64,000 bases of DNA from Arthrobacter_B citreus (GTDB lineage Bacteria; Actinomycetota; Actinomycetes; Actinomycetales; Micrococcaceae), in assembly GCF_042429235.1 (NCBI RefSeq), contig NZ_JBHMBA010000007.1. One strand, written 5' to 3'. The notes under the pieces were generated by a model. It worked only from the letters and a program-made list of their open reading frames with translations. It did no database searches and was not told the origin of the DNA. Position numbers and translations under genes: made by a program. This document shows positions 7,141-15,944 of the stretch, in pieces (position 1 is the stretch's first letter; the number at the start of each line of letters is the position of its first letter).

Positions 7141-8756
7141 TGCCCCCGAAGACAAAGGTGGCGGCCGCGCCGTCAACCATGAAGGAACTCAAGGACACGC
7201 TCTGGAAGGCCGCTGACAAACTGCGCGGATCCATGGACGCGTCCCAGTACAAGGACGTGATCCTGGGACTGGTGTTCCTGAAGTACGTCTCCGACGCGTT
7301 CGACGAGCGCCGGGCCCAGATTCATGCCGAGCTGGAAGCGGACGGCATGAACGAGGACCAGATTGCCCAGTTCATCGACGACGTGGACGAGTACACCGGC
7401 CGCGGCGTCTTCTGGGTTCCGGCCCGCGCCCGCTGGCAGTACCTGGCCGAAAATGCCAAGGGAACGCAGGCCTCCGCAGATGCCCCGGCGAAGTCCATCG
7501 GCGAACTGATCGATGACGCAATGACGCTCATCATGGGTGCCAACCACACCCTGGCCGCCACGCTGCCCACGATTTACAACCGGGACAACGTGGACCAGCG
7601 CCGCCTCGGGGAATTGCTGGATCTGCTGAACTCCGCCCGCTTCACCGGCGACGGCGCCAAGAAGGCCCGCGACCTGCTCGGCGAAGTCTATGAATACTTC
7701 CTGGAGAAATTCGCCCGCGCCGAAGGCAAGCGGGGCGGGGAGTTCTACACTCCCGCCGGCGTTGTCCGCGTGCTGGTGGAGGTCCTCGAACCGGACCACG
7801 GCCGCGTTTACGACCCGTGCTGCGGCTCCGGCGGCATGTTTGTGCAGACCGAGAAGTTCCTCGAAGCCCACAACAAGGAGGGCTCAGACATCTCGGTGTA
7901 CGGGCAGGAATTGAACGAGCGCACCTGGCGGATGGCCAAGATGAACCTGGCCATCCACGGGCTCAACGGCAACCTTGCCTCCCGCTGGGGCGACACTTTT
8001 GCGCGGGACCAGCACCCGGAGATGGAAGCCGACTATGTGCTGGCCAACCCGCCGTTCAACATCAAAGACTGGGCGCGCTCCGAGTCTGATCCGCGCTGGA
8101 AGTACGGTGTCCCGCCGGCCAACAATGCCAACTACGCCTGGATCCAGCACATCATTTCCAAGCTCGCTCCGGGCGGCAAGGCCGGTGTGGTCATGGCTAA
8201 TGGTTCCATGTCCTCCAACTCCGGCGGCGAGGGCCAGATCCGTGCCCAGCTGGTGGAGGCGGACTTGGTCTCCTGCATGATCGCCCTGCCCACCCAGCTG
8301 TTCCGCAGCACCGGCATTCCGGTCTGCACGTGGTTCTTCGCCAAGGACAAGACTGCAGGCCCTAACGGTTCCATCGACCGCTCCGGCCAGGTGCTGTTCA
8401 TTGACGCCCGCAACCTGGGCTACATGGTGGACCGTGCCGAGCGCGCCCTGTCCGACGACGACATCAACAAGATCGCCAACACTTTCCGCGCCTGGCGCGG
8501 CAAGTCGTCCGCTGTTGAGGGCGGTCTCGAGTACGACGATGAGCCCGGCTTCTGCTATTCAGCCACTTTGGAGGAGATCAAGGCTGCCGACTACGCCCTG
8601 ACGCCGGGCCGGTACGTGGGTGCTGCCGCGATTGAGGATGACGGCGAGCCGATCGAAGAGAAGATTGCGCGGTTGAAGAAGGAACTGTTCGAGCAGTTCG
8701 AGGAGTCCGACCGGATGGCCAAGGTTGTGCGCGAACAGTTGGGACGGATCTCGTGA
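7140..8756 (+). CDS. hsdM: Type I restriction-modification system, methylase subunit HsdM
   Basis: This 538-residue protein methylates adenine in the sequence chosen by HsdS, using S-adenosylmethionine, and forms the M2S core of the type I complex. The N-terminal helical domain (about residues 10-150, KDTLWKAADKLRGSMDASQYKDVIL) is the HsdM_N type. The SAM motif DPCCGSGG starts at D225 and the catalytic NPPF at N303, so it is intact, unlike the upstream paralogue-like gene. The start is GTG at 7140, overlapping the preceding stop by one base. It ends in a GTGA overlap with hsdS. Confidence 0.95.
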   Translation: MPPKTKVAAAPSTMKELKDTLWKAADKLRGSMDASQYKDVILGLVFLKYVSDAFDERRAQIHAELEADGMNEDQIAQFIDDVDEYTGRGVFWVPARARWQYLAENAKGTQASADAPAKSIGELIDDAMTLIMGANHTLAATLPTIYNRDNVDQRRLGELLDLLNSARFTGDGAKKARDLLGEVYEYFLEKFARAEGKRGGEFYTPAGVVRVLVEVLEPDHGRVYDPCCGSGGMFVQTEKFLEAHNKEGSDISVYGQELNERTWRMAKMNLAIHGLNGNLASRWGDTFARDQHPEMEADYVLANPPFNIKDWARSESDPRWKYGVPPANNANYAWIQHIISKLAPGGKAGVVMANGSMSSNSGGEGQIRAQLVEADLVSCMIALPTQLFRSTGIPVCTWFFAKDKTAGPNGSIDRSGQVLFIDARNLGYMVDRAERALSDDDINKIANTFRAWRGKSSAVEGGLEYDDEPGFCYSATLEEIKAADYALTPGRYVGAAAIEDDGEPIEEKIARLKKELFEQFEESDRMAKVVREQLGRIS

Positions 8757-9916
8757 CTGATCAGACGTGCCTGAAGGACTACCTCAGTTTTAGGAACGGT
8801 AAAACTTCGCCCGCGCGATCAAATCAAGGAACGTTCCCGGTCTACGGGTCCAACGGGCAGATTGGTTATGCAGAGGAGAGCAACGCTTCCGGACCCCTCA
8901 TAGTAATTGGGCGCGTGGGCTCATACTGCGGAAGTCTGTACTATTCTGGCGAGGACGCGTGGGTTACGGATAACGCGATCGTCTGCACTCCTATCGGTAG
9001 TACCGACGCCCGCTACTGGTACTACGCACTTCAGACACTCGACTTGAATGGCAGAAGTTCAGGGTCTGGCCAACCACTCCTTAACCAGGGTGTTCTCGGT
9101 TCGATTCCGTTTGGTGCACCAGAGAAACAAGAACGAATGGCGATCGCGGAGGTGCTGGGGGCCCTCGACGACAAGATCGCTGCCAACACCAAGCTCGTGC
9201 ACGGTTTAGATGAACTCTTTAGTGCGCATTGGCAAGCACTTAGCCAACCCGAGTCCGGGACTCAGTGCCGTTTGAACTCTCTAGTGGCAGACATCTTCGC
9301 GGGCGATTGGGGCTCCAGCGAGAAGACGGCAACCCACCCTGAGGAGGTGCTCTGCATACGGGGCGCCGATTTACCTTCCCTGCAGACTTCCGGCAGCGGC
9401 AAAATGCCTATCAGGTTCCTGAAACCTACCAGCCTAAAGCGGCGGGAACTTCACGTTGGCGACATAGTCATGGAGGCTTCTGGCGGTAGTCCGACTCAGT
9501 CCACGGGTAGGGCTGCCTTGATTACAGACTCATTGCTATCCCGCTTCGACGTGCCCCTTAGTAGCTCGAACTTTTGCAAAGCTTTGCGTATGAAGGATTC
9601 GAAGAACGCCTTCTTGGTTTATGGACACCTTAGAAATAGTTGGGAAAGAGGCGAGTTCTTTCAGTATGAGAACGGTACAACAGGTATCAAAAACCTGGCT
9701 CTAACCAACTACTTCAATGACAAAGAGATCCGGCTGCCGGACGATCACCGGCTTCAAAGCTTCAATGATCTCTCAGTCGAAATCTTCAAAAAGATGCAGG
9801 CGGCTGGGCAAGAATCAGATATCCTCGCCGTCACCCGCGACGCACTGCTGCCGCAGCTGATGTCCGGGAAACTGCGAGTTCGAGATATTGAAAACACCAT
9901 GGGGGAAATGGTCTAA
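8753..9916 (+). CDS. hsdS: Type I restriction-modification system, specificity subunit HsdS
   Basis: This 387-residue protein recognises the bipartite DNA target for HsdM and HsdR. Two target-recognition domains are visible, about residues 1-125 and 165-345, each followed by a conserved helix: EKQERMAIAEVLGALDDKI near 125-145, and the C-terminal helix with the LLPQLMSGKL motif. The GTG start overlaps the hsdM stop in a GTGA. The recognition domains are visibly richer in A/T and in rare codons than the flanking hsdM and hsdR, as expected for domains exchanged between strains. The target sequence cannot be deduced. Confidence 0.93.
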   Translation: MTDQTCLKDYLSFRNGKTSPARSNQGTFPVYGSNGQIGYAEESNASGPLIVIGRVGSYCGSLYYSGEDAWVTDNAIVCTPIGSTDARYWYYALQTLDLNGRSSGSGQPLLNQGVLGSIPFGAPEKQERMAIAEVLGALDDKIAANTKLVHGLDELFSAHWQALSQPESGTQCRLNSLVADIFAGDWGSSEKTATHPEEVLCIRGADLPSLQTSGSGKMPIRFLKPTSLKRRELHVGDIVMEASGGSPTQSTGRAALITDSLLSRFDVPLSSSNFCKALRMKDSKNAFLVYGHLRNSWERGEFFQYENGTTGIKNLALTNYFNDKEIRLPDDHRLQSFNDLSVEIFKKMQAAGQESDILAVTRDALLPQLMSGKLRVRDIENTMGEMV

Positions 9917-12900
9917 ATGGCACAGGCACAGCAGCTGGGGTATTCCGAAGCCGACTGGGAAGGTGACGCATTGGAAATGCTCGCCGAACCGCTCGGCTGG
10001 CGTCCGAAAACCGGACACGACATTGCACCCGGCACAGGCGAGCGCGATTCCTGGGATGAACTGCTCATCCGGCCCCGGCTGCTGGCCGCCCTGCAAAAGT
10101 TCAACCCCGAAGTCCCCGTCCAGTACCTCAAGCAGGCGCTGGCCGAAATCGGCTCCCCCAAATCCGTGGACGCGATCACCGAAAACCAGCGCATCCACGA
10201 CTACCTCACCAACGGCTTCCGCCTCACCTACATCGACGCCGACGGCACGGAAGTTAGCCCCACACTGCGCCTGGTCAGCCACTCCCCCGACGACAACGAC
10301 TGGCTCGCCGTCAACCAGGTCACCATCCAGCACGGCGACTACAAACGCCGCTTCGACCTGGTGCTCTACTGCAACGGCATGCCGGTAAGCATCATCGAAC
10401 TCAAGAAGGCCGGCAGCAAGTCTGCCGACGTAGCTGCAGCCCATAACCAGCTGGCCACCTACGTCCGCGAATTCCCCATGGCGTTCCGGTTCTGCGTCTT
10501 CACGCTCGCCTCCGACGGCCTGTTCGCCCGCTACGGCACCCCTTTCACCCCCCTGAACCACTTCTCGCCCTGGAATGTAGACGACGACGGCAAGCCGGTG
10601 CCTCCCGGTGCACTGCTCGACGGCGAACCCGTCACCGGTTTGGACACTGCGCTGCTGGGGCTCTACAACCAGGAACGCTTCCTGCAGCTGATGAACAGCT
10701 ACACCGCGTTCGACGAAGGCGCATCCGGGCTGATCAAACGCATTGCTAAACCGCACCAGTACTTCGCCGTCACCAAAGCCGTGGGAAGCACCGTGCAGGC
10801 GGTCGGCAGCAACGGCAAGGCCGGCGTCGTCTGGCATACCCAGGGCTCAGGCAAATCCATGGAAATGGAGCTCTACACCAACCTGGTGATCCGGCACCCG
10901 AAGCTGCGCAACCCGACCGTCGTCGTCATCACCGACCGCAACGAACTGGACGGCCAGCTCTACGAGACCTTCGTCCGCAGCCAGCTGCTGCCCGAAACGG
11001 CACGGCAAATCCGCAAACGCTCCGAGCTGCGGGAGGAACTCAGCAGCCGCACCACAGGTGGCATCTACTTCACGACGCTGCAGAAGTTCGGGCGCAGCAA
11101 GGCAGAACGCGATGCCGGTGCGGAGCACCCGCTGCTCTCTGACCGGCGCAACATCATCGTCGTCGTCGACGAGGCCCACCGAAGCCACTATGACGACCTG
11201 GACGGGTATGCCCGGCACCTGCGCGATGCCCTGCCGCATGCCACGCTGATCGCGTTCACCGGTACGCCGATTTCCTTCGAGGACCGCAACACCCGTGACG
11301 TGTTCGGCGACTACATCGACATCTATGACCTGAACCGGGCAGTGGACGACGGCGCCACCGTCCCCGTCTACTTCGAGCCCCGCCTGATCAAGGTGGGCCT
11401 GGCCGAAGGAGTCAGCGAGGAGTCCCTGGACCAGGCCGCCGATGAAGTCACCGCAGGCCTCGATGACACGGAACGGGCGCGCATCGAGAAGAGCGTCGCC
11501 GTCGTCAATGCCGTATACGGCGCGCCGGAACGCATTGCCAAGCTGGCCGAAGATCTGGTGGCGCACTGGGAGAACCGGCGGGACCAGATGCGGAAGTTCA
11601 TCGACGCGCCGGGCAAGGCCATGATCGTGGGCGGCACCCGGGAGATCTGCGCGAATCTCTATTCGGCGATCGTTCAGCTGCGCCCGGACTGGCATTCCGA
11701 TGATCTGGAACGGGGAAAGATCAAGGTTGTCTATTCCGGGACTGCCTCGGACACTCCCCCGGTCTCCGACCATGTGCGCCGCGATTCGCAGAACGCCACC
11801 ATCAAGCAGCGGCTCAAGGATGCGGACGATGAGCTGGAGCTGGTGATCGTCAAGGACATGATGCTCACGGGCTACGACTCCCCGCCCCTGCACACCCTGT
11901 ACCTGGACCGGCCGCTGAAGGGCGCACTGCTGATGCAGACCCTGGCGCGGGTAAACCGCACGTACCGGGGAAAGGAAGACGGCCTGCTGGTGGCGTACGC
12001 CCCGCTGGCGGAGAACCTGGCGGCGGCGCTGAAGGAATACAGCCGCCAGGACGGGGCGGCGCATCAGCCGGTGGGTAAGAACCTGGACGAGGCGATTGCG
12101 CTCACCGAAACACTGGTCGAGAAGCTCCGCGAACTGCTGGCCGGGCACAACTGGAAGGCCACACTGAACAAAGGCGGGCCCAAGGCTTTCCTCCACGCTG
12201 TCACCGGTGCCGTCAACTACCTCCGTGACCCGCTGACGCCGGGGAACGAACCCGCCCCGGACAGTGAGACGCTGGCCTCCCAGTACCGCCGGTATTCGGG
12301 ACAGCTGGCCCGGGCCTGGGCACTCTGTTCAGGGTCGGCGCATCTGGCGCACCTGCTGCCCGAGATCAAGGTGTACGAAGAGATCCGGGTGTGGATGGCG
12401 AAGTGGGACGCCGAAGACCGCCAGTCCCGCGGGATCCCCGTACCGGAGGACATCCAGCGCCTGCTTGGCCAGCTGATTGCCACGTCAACAGTCTCGGGCG
12501 AGGTGATGGACATCTACGAGGCTGCCGGCATGCCCAAGCCTTCCCTCGAAGACCTCACTCCCGAGTTCATGGCGAAGACGCAGCAGGCGCGGAACCCGCA
12601 GCTCGCCATTGAGGCGCTGCGGAAACTCATCTCCGAGGAGGCCCTGCGGACGACGCGGAACAACGCCATCCGAGAGCGTGCGTTCTCGGAGCGGATCACG
12701 GAGCTGATGAACAAGTACACCAACCAGCAGCTGACCTCGGCGGAGGTCATTGCGGCCCTGGTGGAACTGGCCAAGGAAGTCTCGCAGGAGAAGAACCGCG
12801 GCAAGCAGTTTAACCCGGAGCTGAACCAGGATGAGCTGGCTTTTTACGATGCCGTGTCCCAGAACGCTTCAGCCGTGGATGTTCAGGGCGAGGGAGTTCT

Positions 12901-13117
12901 CGCGAATATTGCCCGTGATCTGGTCGCCGTGATGAGGCGCGATGTCCGCACCGACTGGACGGTGCGTGATGATGTCCGGGCCAAGCTGCGCTCCTCCATC
13001 AAACGACTGCTCGTCAAGAACGGCTATCCGCCGGACAAGCAGCCTGCCGCGATCAAGCTCGTCATGGAGCAGATGGAGTCCATGGCGCCGCGCTTCGCGG
13101 AGGCTCGGGCGGGATAG
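9917..13117 (+). CDS. hsdR: Type I restriction endonuclease, motor/nuclease subunit HsdR
   Basis: This 1066-residue protein translocates and cuts unmodified DNA. The nuclease domain carries a PD-(D/E)xK signature with D147, E161 and K163 (RFDLVLYC and SIIELKK). The SF2 motor has Walker A GSGKS from G310 and DEAH from D418. A helicase C-lobe follows (ARVNRTYRGKEDGLL), then a long helical C-terminus that binds the methylase. The length fits HsdR proteins. The ATG directly follows the hsdS stop, and a GGGGGAA ribosome binding site lies inside the end of hsdS. All key motifs are intact, so the system is probably functional. Confidence 0.95.
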   Translation: MAQAQQLGYSEADWEGDALEMLAEPLGWRPKTGHDIAPGTGERDSWDELLIRPRLLAALQKFNPEVPVQYLKQALAEIGSPKSVDAITENQRIHDYLTNGFRLTYIDADGTEVSPTLRLVSHSPDDNDWLAVNQVTIQHGDYKRRFDLVLYCNGMPVSIIELKKAGSKSADVAAAHNQLATYVREFPMAFRFCVFTLASDGLFARYGTPFTPLNHFSPWNVDDDGKPVPPGALLDGEPVTGLDTALLGLYNQERFLQLMNSYTAFDEGASGLIKRIAKPHQYFAVTKAVGSTVQAVGSNGKAGVVWHTQGSGKSMEMELYTNLVIRHPKLRNPTVVVITDRNELDGQLYETFVRSQLLPETARQIRKRSELREELSSRTTGGIYFTTLQKFGRSKAERDAGAEHPLLSDRRNIIVVVDEAHRSHYDDLDGYARHLRDALPHATLIAFTGTPISFEDRNTRDVFGDYIDIYDLNRAVDDGATVPVYFEPRLIKVGLAEGVSEESLDQAADEVTAGLDDTERARIEKSVAVVNAVYGAPERIAKLAEDLVAHWENRRDQMRKFIDAPGKAMIVGGTREICANLYSAIVQLRPDWHSDDLERGKIKVVYSGTASDTPPVSDHVRRDSQNATIKQRLKDADDELELVIVKDMMLTGYDSPPLHTLYLDRPLKGALLMQTLARVNRTYRGKEDGLLVAYAPLAENLAAALKEYSRQDGAAHQPVGKNLDEAIALTETLVEKLRELLAGHNWKATLNKGGPKAFLHAVTGAVNYLRDPLTPGNEPAPDSETLASQYRRYSGQLARAWALCSGSAHLAHLLPEIKVYEEIRVWMAKWDAEDRQSRGIPVPEDIQRLLGQLIATSTVSGEVMDIYEAAGMPKPSLEDLTPEFMAKTQQARNPQLAIEALRKLISEEALRTTRNNAIRERAFSERITELMNKYTNQQLTSAEVIAALVELAKEVSQEKNRGKQFNPELNQDELAFYDAVSQNASAVDVQGEGVLANIARDLVAVMRRDVRTDWTVRDDVRAKLRSSIKRLLVKNGYPPDKQPAAIKLVMEQMESMAPRFAEARAG

Positions 13118-13136
13118 CAACCCGCTCTTGATTCAC

Positions 13137-13169
13137 CTTGTGGCCCGGCCGTTTGTGCCGGGCCGCAAG
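13137..13169. terminator. Hairpin terminator between hsdR and the DUF6308 gene
   Basis: A 12-base-pair stem (13137-13148 with 13158-13169, one G-U-type mismatch) encloses a 9-base loop and is followed by TTTGTCC on the plus strand. It lies 19 bases after the hsdR stop and between two convergent genes, so it can serve both. Confidence 0.6.
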
Positions 13170-13207
13170 TTTGTCCTGCTCTTTGGCGGGGTTACGCCGC
13201 TCCGTCT

Positions 13208-13879
13208 TCACTTGGCGGCATCTCGGTACCGCTGTCCGTGCATCCAGAGCACCACGTCCATCACGCGCAGCTGCGACACCCGAAACTGCAGTTCGGCCCG
13301 GTCCTGGATCCTGTCCAAGCGGCCGGCCAATGCTCCACCTTCCTGAGTGAGCATCTCGTGCCAATCGCTCCACTGGGTCAGAGAGCTCGCTATCTTGGCT
13401 TCTGCCCCGACCACGGAATCCCAGATGGGGATCAGGCGCGGACGCTTGCGTGCCATAAGCTTGCTGGCTCGAGTGGGCCCAATCCCCCATCCGCCGTCTT
13501 CCTTGCCGCGGAGAATGTTCCAGAGCTTCCACGCGGGGCTTTCCTCGCCCAGCAGGTCTTTGAATTCCTCGTGGGACACCCCAGCTAGGTGGCGATTCGC
13601 CGGAATCTGCATCAAAAGTGCCGTGATATCGAGTTGGCGCTCGGCAAGCAGGCCAATCACCGCGGCAGGCTCAAACGGTACGGAAAGAAAGGACGCAGCC
13701 AGCATGTCGTCTGCTGTGATGGTGTTGGCGACGCCGGGGGCTGCACCGCCGCCCGCCCACGCATCGAAGTGCGCCCCCGTGCGAACCCGGCCCTTGGAAA
13801 CGGGCCGCGTGTAGTAGTCCTTGAGTAGGTGTGCGGCCTTCCCAATCTGCTGGTCAGTGAGTATTTCCGGAATCTGCAC
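13208..13879 (-). CDS. DUF6308 family protein
   Basis: This 223-residue soluble protein matches the DUF6308 pattern I know from actinobacteria: GAHFDAWAGGG near residue 36, ITADDMLAASFLSVPF in the first third, a LLMQIP segment, and a C-terminal half with WDSVVG and a VLWMHGQR ending. The biochemical role is not established. It converges on the restriction operon. Proteins of unknown function often travel beside restriction systems, but nothing here proves a defence role. No clear ribosome binding site is visible, and TTG/GTG alternatives cannot be excluded. Confidence 0.75.
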   Translation of the reverse strand: MQIPEILTDQQIGKAAHLLKDYYTRPVSKGRVRTGAHFDAWAGGGAAPGVANTITADDMLAASFLSVPFEPAAVIGLLAERQLDITALLMQIPANRHLAGVSHEEFKDLLGEESPAWKLWNILRGKEDGGWGIGPTRASKLMARKRPRLIPIWDSVVGAEAKIASSLTQWSDWHEMLTQEGGALAGRLDRIQDRAELQFRVSQLRVMDVVLWMHGQRYRDAAK

Positions 13880-14085
13880 GTCCTGCTCCCCCCTTGTTGG
13901 CAGGGCGGCGGTCGCCCCATGGCCCGTGATACTACAGACTCTGGCCGGGCGAATCTCTGGACCACCGGCACAGATCGTCTCTTCAGCCCACTCCGCCGCA
14001 CAGGTTCCCAGCCTGTGTTGCTGCTGTTGCTACTGGAGTCACAGCAGCCACAGGAGACAACAAAGGGTGGAAACCCATGCGCGGC

Positions 14086-14128
14086 GAACTCCCAACTCCC
14101 AATGCGCTTGGGAGCTATTTGGGAGTTC
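14086..14128. repeat. Nested double inverted repeat
   Basis: GAACTCCCAA (14086-14095) pairs with TTGGGAGTTC (14119-14128). Inside it CTCCCAA (14096-14102) pairs with TTGGGAG (14108-14114) around a TGCGC loop. The result is one long stem of 17 base pairs with a 4-base bulge on one side. The same CTCCCAA word also forms direct repeats. It lies 37 bases beyond the stop of the DoxX-like gene and could be its terminator, although there is no U-tract. Confidence 0.6.
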
Positions 14129-14165
14129 AGCGAGGAGGTGGGATCTGATTGATGGGCCGGCAGCC

Positions 14166-14621
14166 CTACTTCTTCGCCCCGGCCCGCACCGCTTTCCACG
14201 AACCGGTGGACCACAGCGCCCAGATCACCAGCAGCGGCTGAAAAAACAGCCGCACCAGACGGGCACGGTCAGTATCGAGCCCGAAAGCGTCAGTGTGGGT
14301 GACGTATTGGGAAATGTTGCCGGGAAATATGGCGACAAAAAATGCCGCTGCAGCCAATCCCACCGGGACCCGGCGCTTGCGCAGCAGGATCAGCGCCGCA
14401 CCGAGGCTCAGCTCGGCGACGCCGGACAGCAGCACCACGACGTCGTCGTCCACCGGCACCCACTCCGGCACCTGGGCCTGGAACTCAGTGCGGGCAAAGG
14501 TCAGATGGGAGGTTCCCGCAAAGGCCAGGAATGAGCCCAGGGCAATGGCGCCAAGCCGCCGGCGTTTCGAGGTGGGCGGAGCGGGCCGGGAAGCTGCGGT
14601 GATCAGGTTCGAGAAAGGCAT
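14166..14621 (-). CDS. DoxX-like membrane protein
   Basis: This is a 151-residue protein with four hydrophobic segments in the order typical of DoxX-like small membrane proteins; it begins MPFSNLITAASR. The FAGTSHLTFAR segment after the first helix, and the acidic PEWVPVDDDVVVLLSGVAE leading into the second, are characteristic. Relatives are annotated as DoxX-family or YphA-like quinone-related proteins, but the function here is unknown. A GTG two codons upstream (14627) is an alternative start. It follows the amidohydrolase gene after 9 bases on the same strand, so the pair is likely an operon. Confidence 0.7.
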   Translation of the reverse strand: MPFSNLITAASRPAPPTSKRRRLGAIALGSFLAFAGTSHLTFARTEFQAQVPEWVPVDDDVVVLLSGVAELSLGAALILLRKRRVPVGLAAAAFFVAIFPGNISQYVTHTDAFGLDTDRARLVRLFFQPLLVIWALWSTGSWKAVRAGAKK

Positions 14622-14630
14622 GGGCACAGA

Positions 14631-15806
14631 CTACGTCAGCCGGTTGTACGCGAGGTGGGCAAGGGCGGCCGCCTGGTCACCCAGGACCGAATCGTCAAAA
14701 ACCACCCGCGGAGAGTGGTTCCACGCTACGGTGTCCGGATCCAGCGCCGGCGGCGTCGCCCCCAGGAAGATGAAAGTGCCCGGAACCTCGTTGAGGACGA
14801 GGGAGAAGTCTTCCGATCCCATGAGCGGATCGCGGGATTCCAGCACCCGGTCCTCGCCGAAGATTTCCCGCAGCCCGGTGATGGCCTCCTGCGTGCGCCC
14901 GGCGTCGTTGCTAGTCACCGGATAACGCACGGTGAAGTCCACTTCCACACTGCAGCCGTGGGCGGCGGCTATGCCCTCGGCAAGCGTTTTGGTTTCCACG
15001 ACTGCCCGGTCCAGGGAATCCTCGGAAAGGGTGCGGACAGAGGCGCCCAGGCTGGCGGTGTCAGGGATGACGTTGATGGCTTCGCCCGCGCTGAGCTGTG
15101 TCACGGTCAGCACAATCGGATCGAAGGCTGAGAAGCGGCGCGTGGCCATCGTCTGCAGTGCCGTGGCGATTTCAGTGAGCGCGGGAACGGGGTCGACGGC
15201 GGTTTGGGGCTGTGAGCTGTGGCCGCCGGATCCTTTGACAGTGATTCGGAGTTCATTCGCGCCGGCCATCAGCGTGCCCGGTTTTGTCCGGAAGACTCCC
15301 AGTGGTCCGGGGCGAACATGGATCCCGTAGGCGGCGACGGGACGCTCCCCCGCGGCGTCGAGCACGCCTTCATCGAGCATGAGGCTGGCGCCGTCGTGCC
15401 CCTCTTCTCCGGGCTGGAACATGAAGATGACGCTGCCCGAGAGGTCCTCCTGCTGGGCGCAGAGCAGTTTGGCCGCACCCACCAGGCCCGCCACGTGCAG
15501 GTCATGTCCGCAGGCATGCATGTTGCCGTTCGTGGAGGCGTAGTCCAGGTCCGTCATTTCGAAGACGGGCAGGGCGTCCATGTCGCCGCGCAGCAGCACG
15601 GCCGGCCCGGGCTCGGCACCGCGCAGCACGGCAACCACCGACGTCGATTTCACCCCCAGCGTGATCTCCAGGTCCAGCCCCTCCAGCGCTGCAAGGATTC
15701 TCTCCTGGGTCCGCGGCAGGTTGTTGCCGGTCTCCGGATCGGCATGCAGCGCACGCCGCAGCGCCACCAGTTCCGGCAGGATGGTCTGGGCCTCTTCTAC
15801 AAACAT
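14631..15806 (-). CDS. M20-family amidohydrolase (N-acyl amino acid hydrolase type)
   Basis: This 391-residue metal-dependent hydrolase cleaves acyl or aromatic groups from amino acids in family members such as hippurate hydrolase. The metal-binding motifs are present: HACGHDLHVAG in the first third, and PGEEGHDGA with the catalytic Glu pair. The ALRRALHADPETG N-terminus is typical of the subfamily. I prefer the ATG at 15806, which is preceded by AGGA, over a TTG six codons earlier. It shares a likely transcript with the DoxX-like gene downstream. The natural substrate is not deducible. Confidence 0.88.
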   Translation of the reverse strand: MFVEEAQTILPELVALRRALHADPETGNNLPRTQERILAALEGLDLEITLGVKSTSVVAVLRGAEPGPAVLLRGDMDALPVFEMTDLDYASTNGNMHACGHDLHVAGLVGAAKLLCAQQEDLSGSVIFMFQPGEEGHDGASLMLDEGVLDAAGERPVAAYGIHVRPGPLGVFRTKPGTLMAGANELRITVKGSGGHSSQPQTAVDPVPALTEIATALQTMATRRFSAFDPIVLTVTQLSAGEAINVIPDTASLGASVRTLSEDSLDRAVVETKTLAEGIAAAHGCSVEVDFTVRYPVTSNDAGRTQEAITGLREIFGEDRVLESRDPLMGSEDFSLVLNEVPGTFIFLGATPPALDPDTVAWNHSPRVVFDDSVLGDQAAALAHLAYNRLT

Positions 15807-15944
15807 GCAAAGTCCTGTCGTCAACGCGGTCGGCCGCCGCCAGGCTGCCGTATCAGTACCTTGAAGTAAATCACTCCTTCCCCTCCCGCACGATCATCCC
15901 TCCGGCGGAGCCGATGCCGTGCGCCGGCTTTTAGACTGGGCTGC

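Noticed and set aside
13829..14152. Plus-strand open frame between DUF6308 and the DoxX-like gene
   Set aside because: It overlaps the start of the DUF6308 gene, has no ribosome binding site and no protein-like motif order.
5068..14165. Prophage or integrative element carrying the restriction genes
   Set aside because: No integrase, attachment-site repeat or tRNA is visible at either side, so transfer as an island is possible but unsupported.
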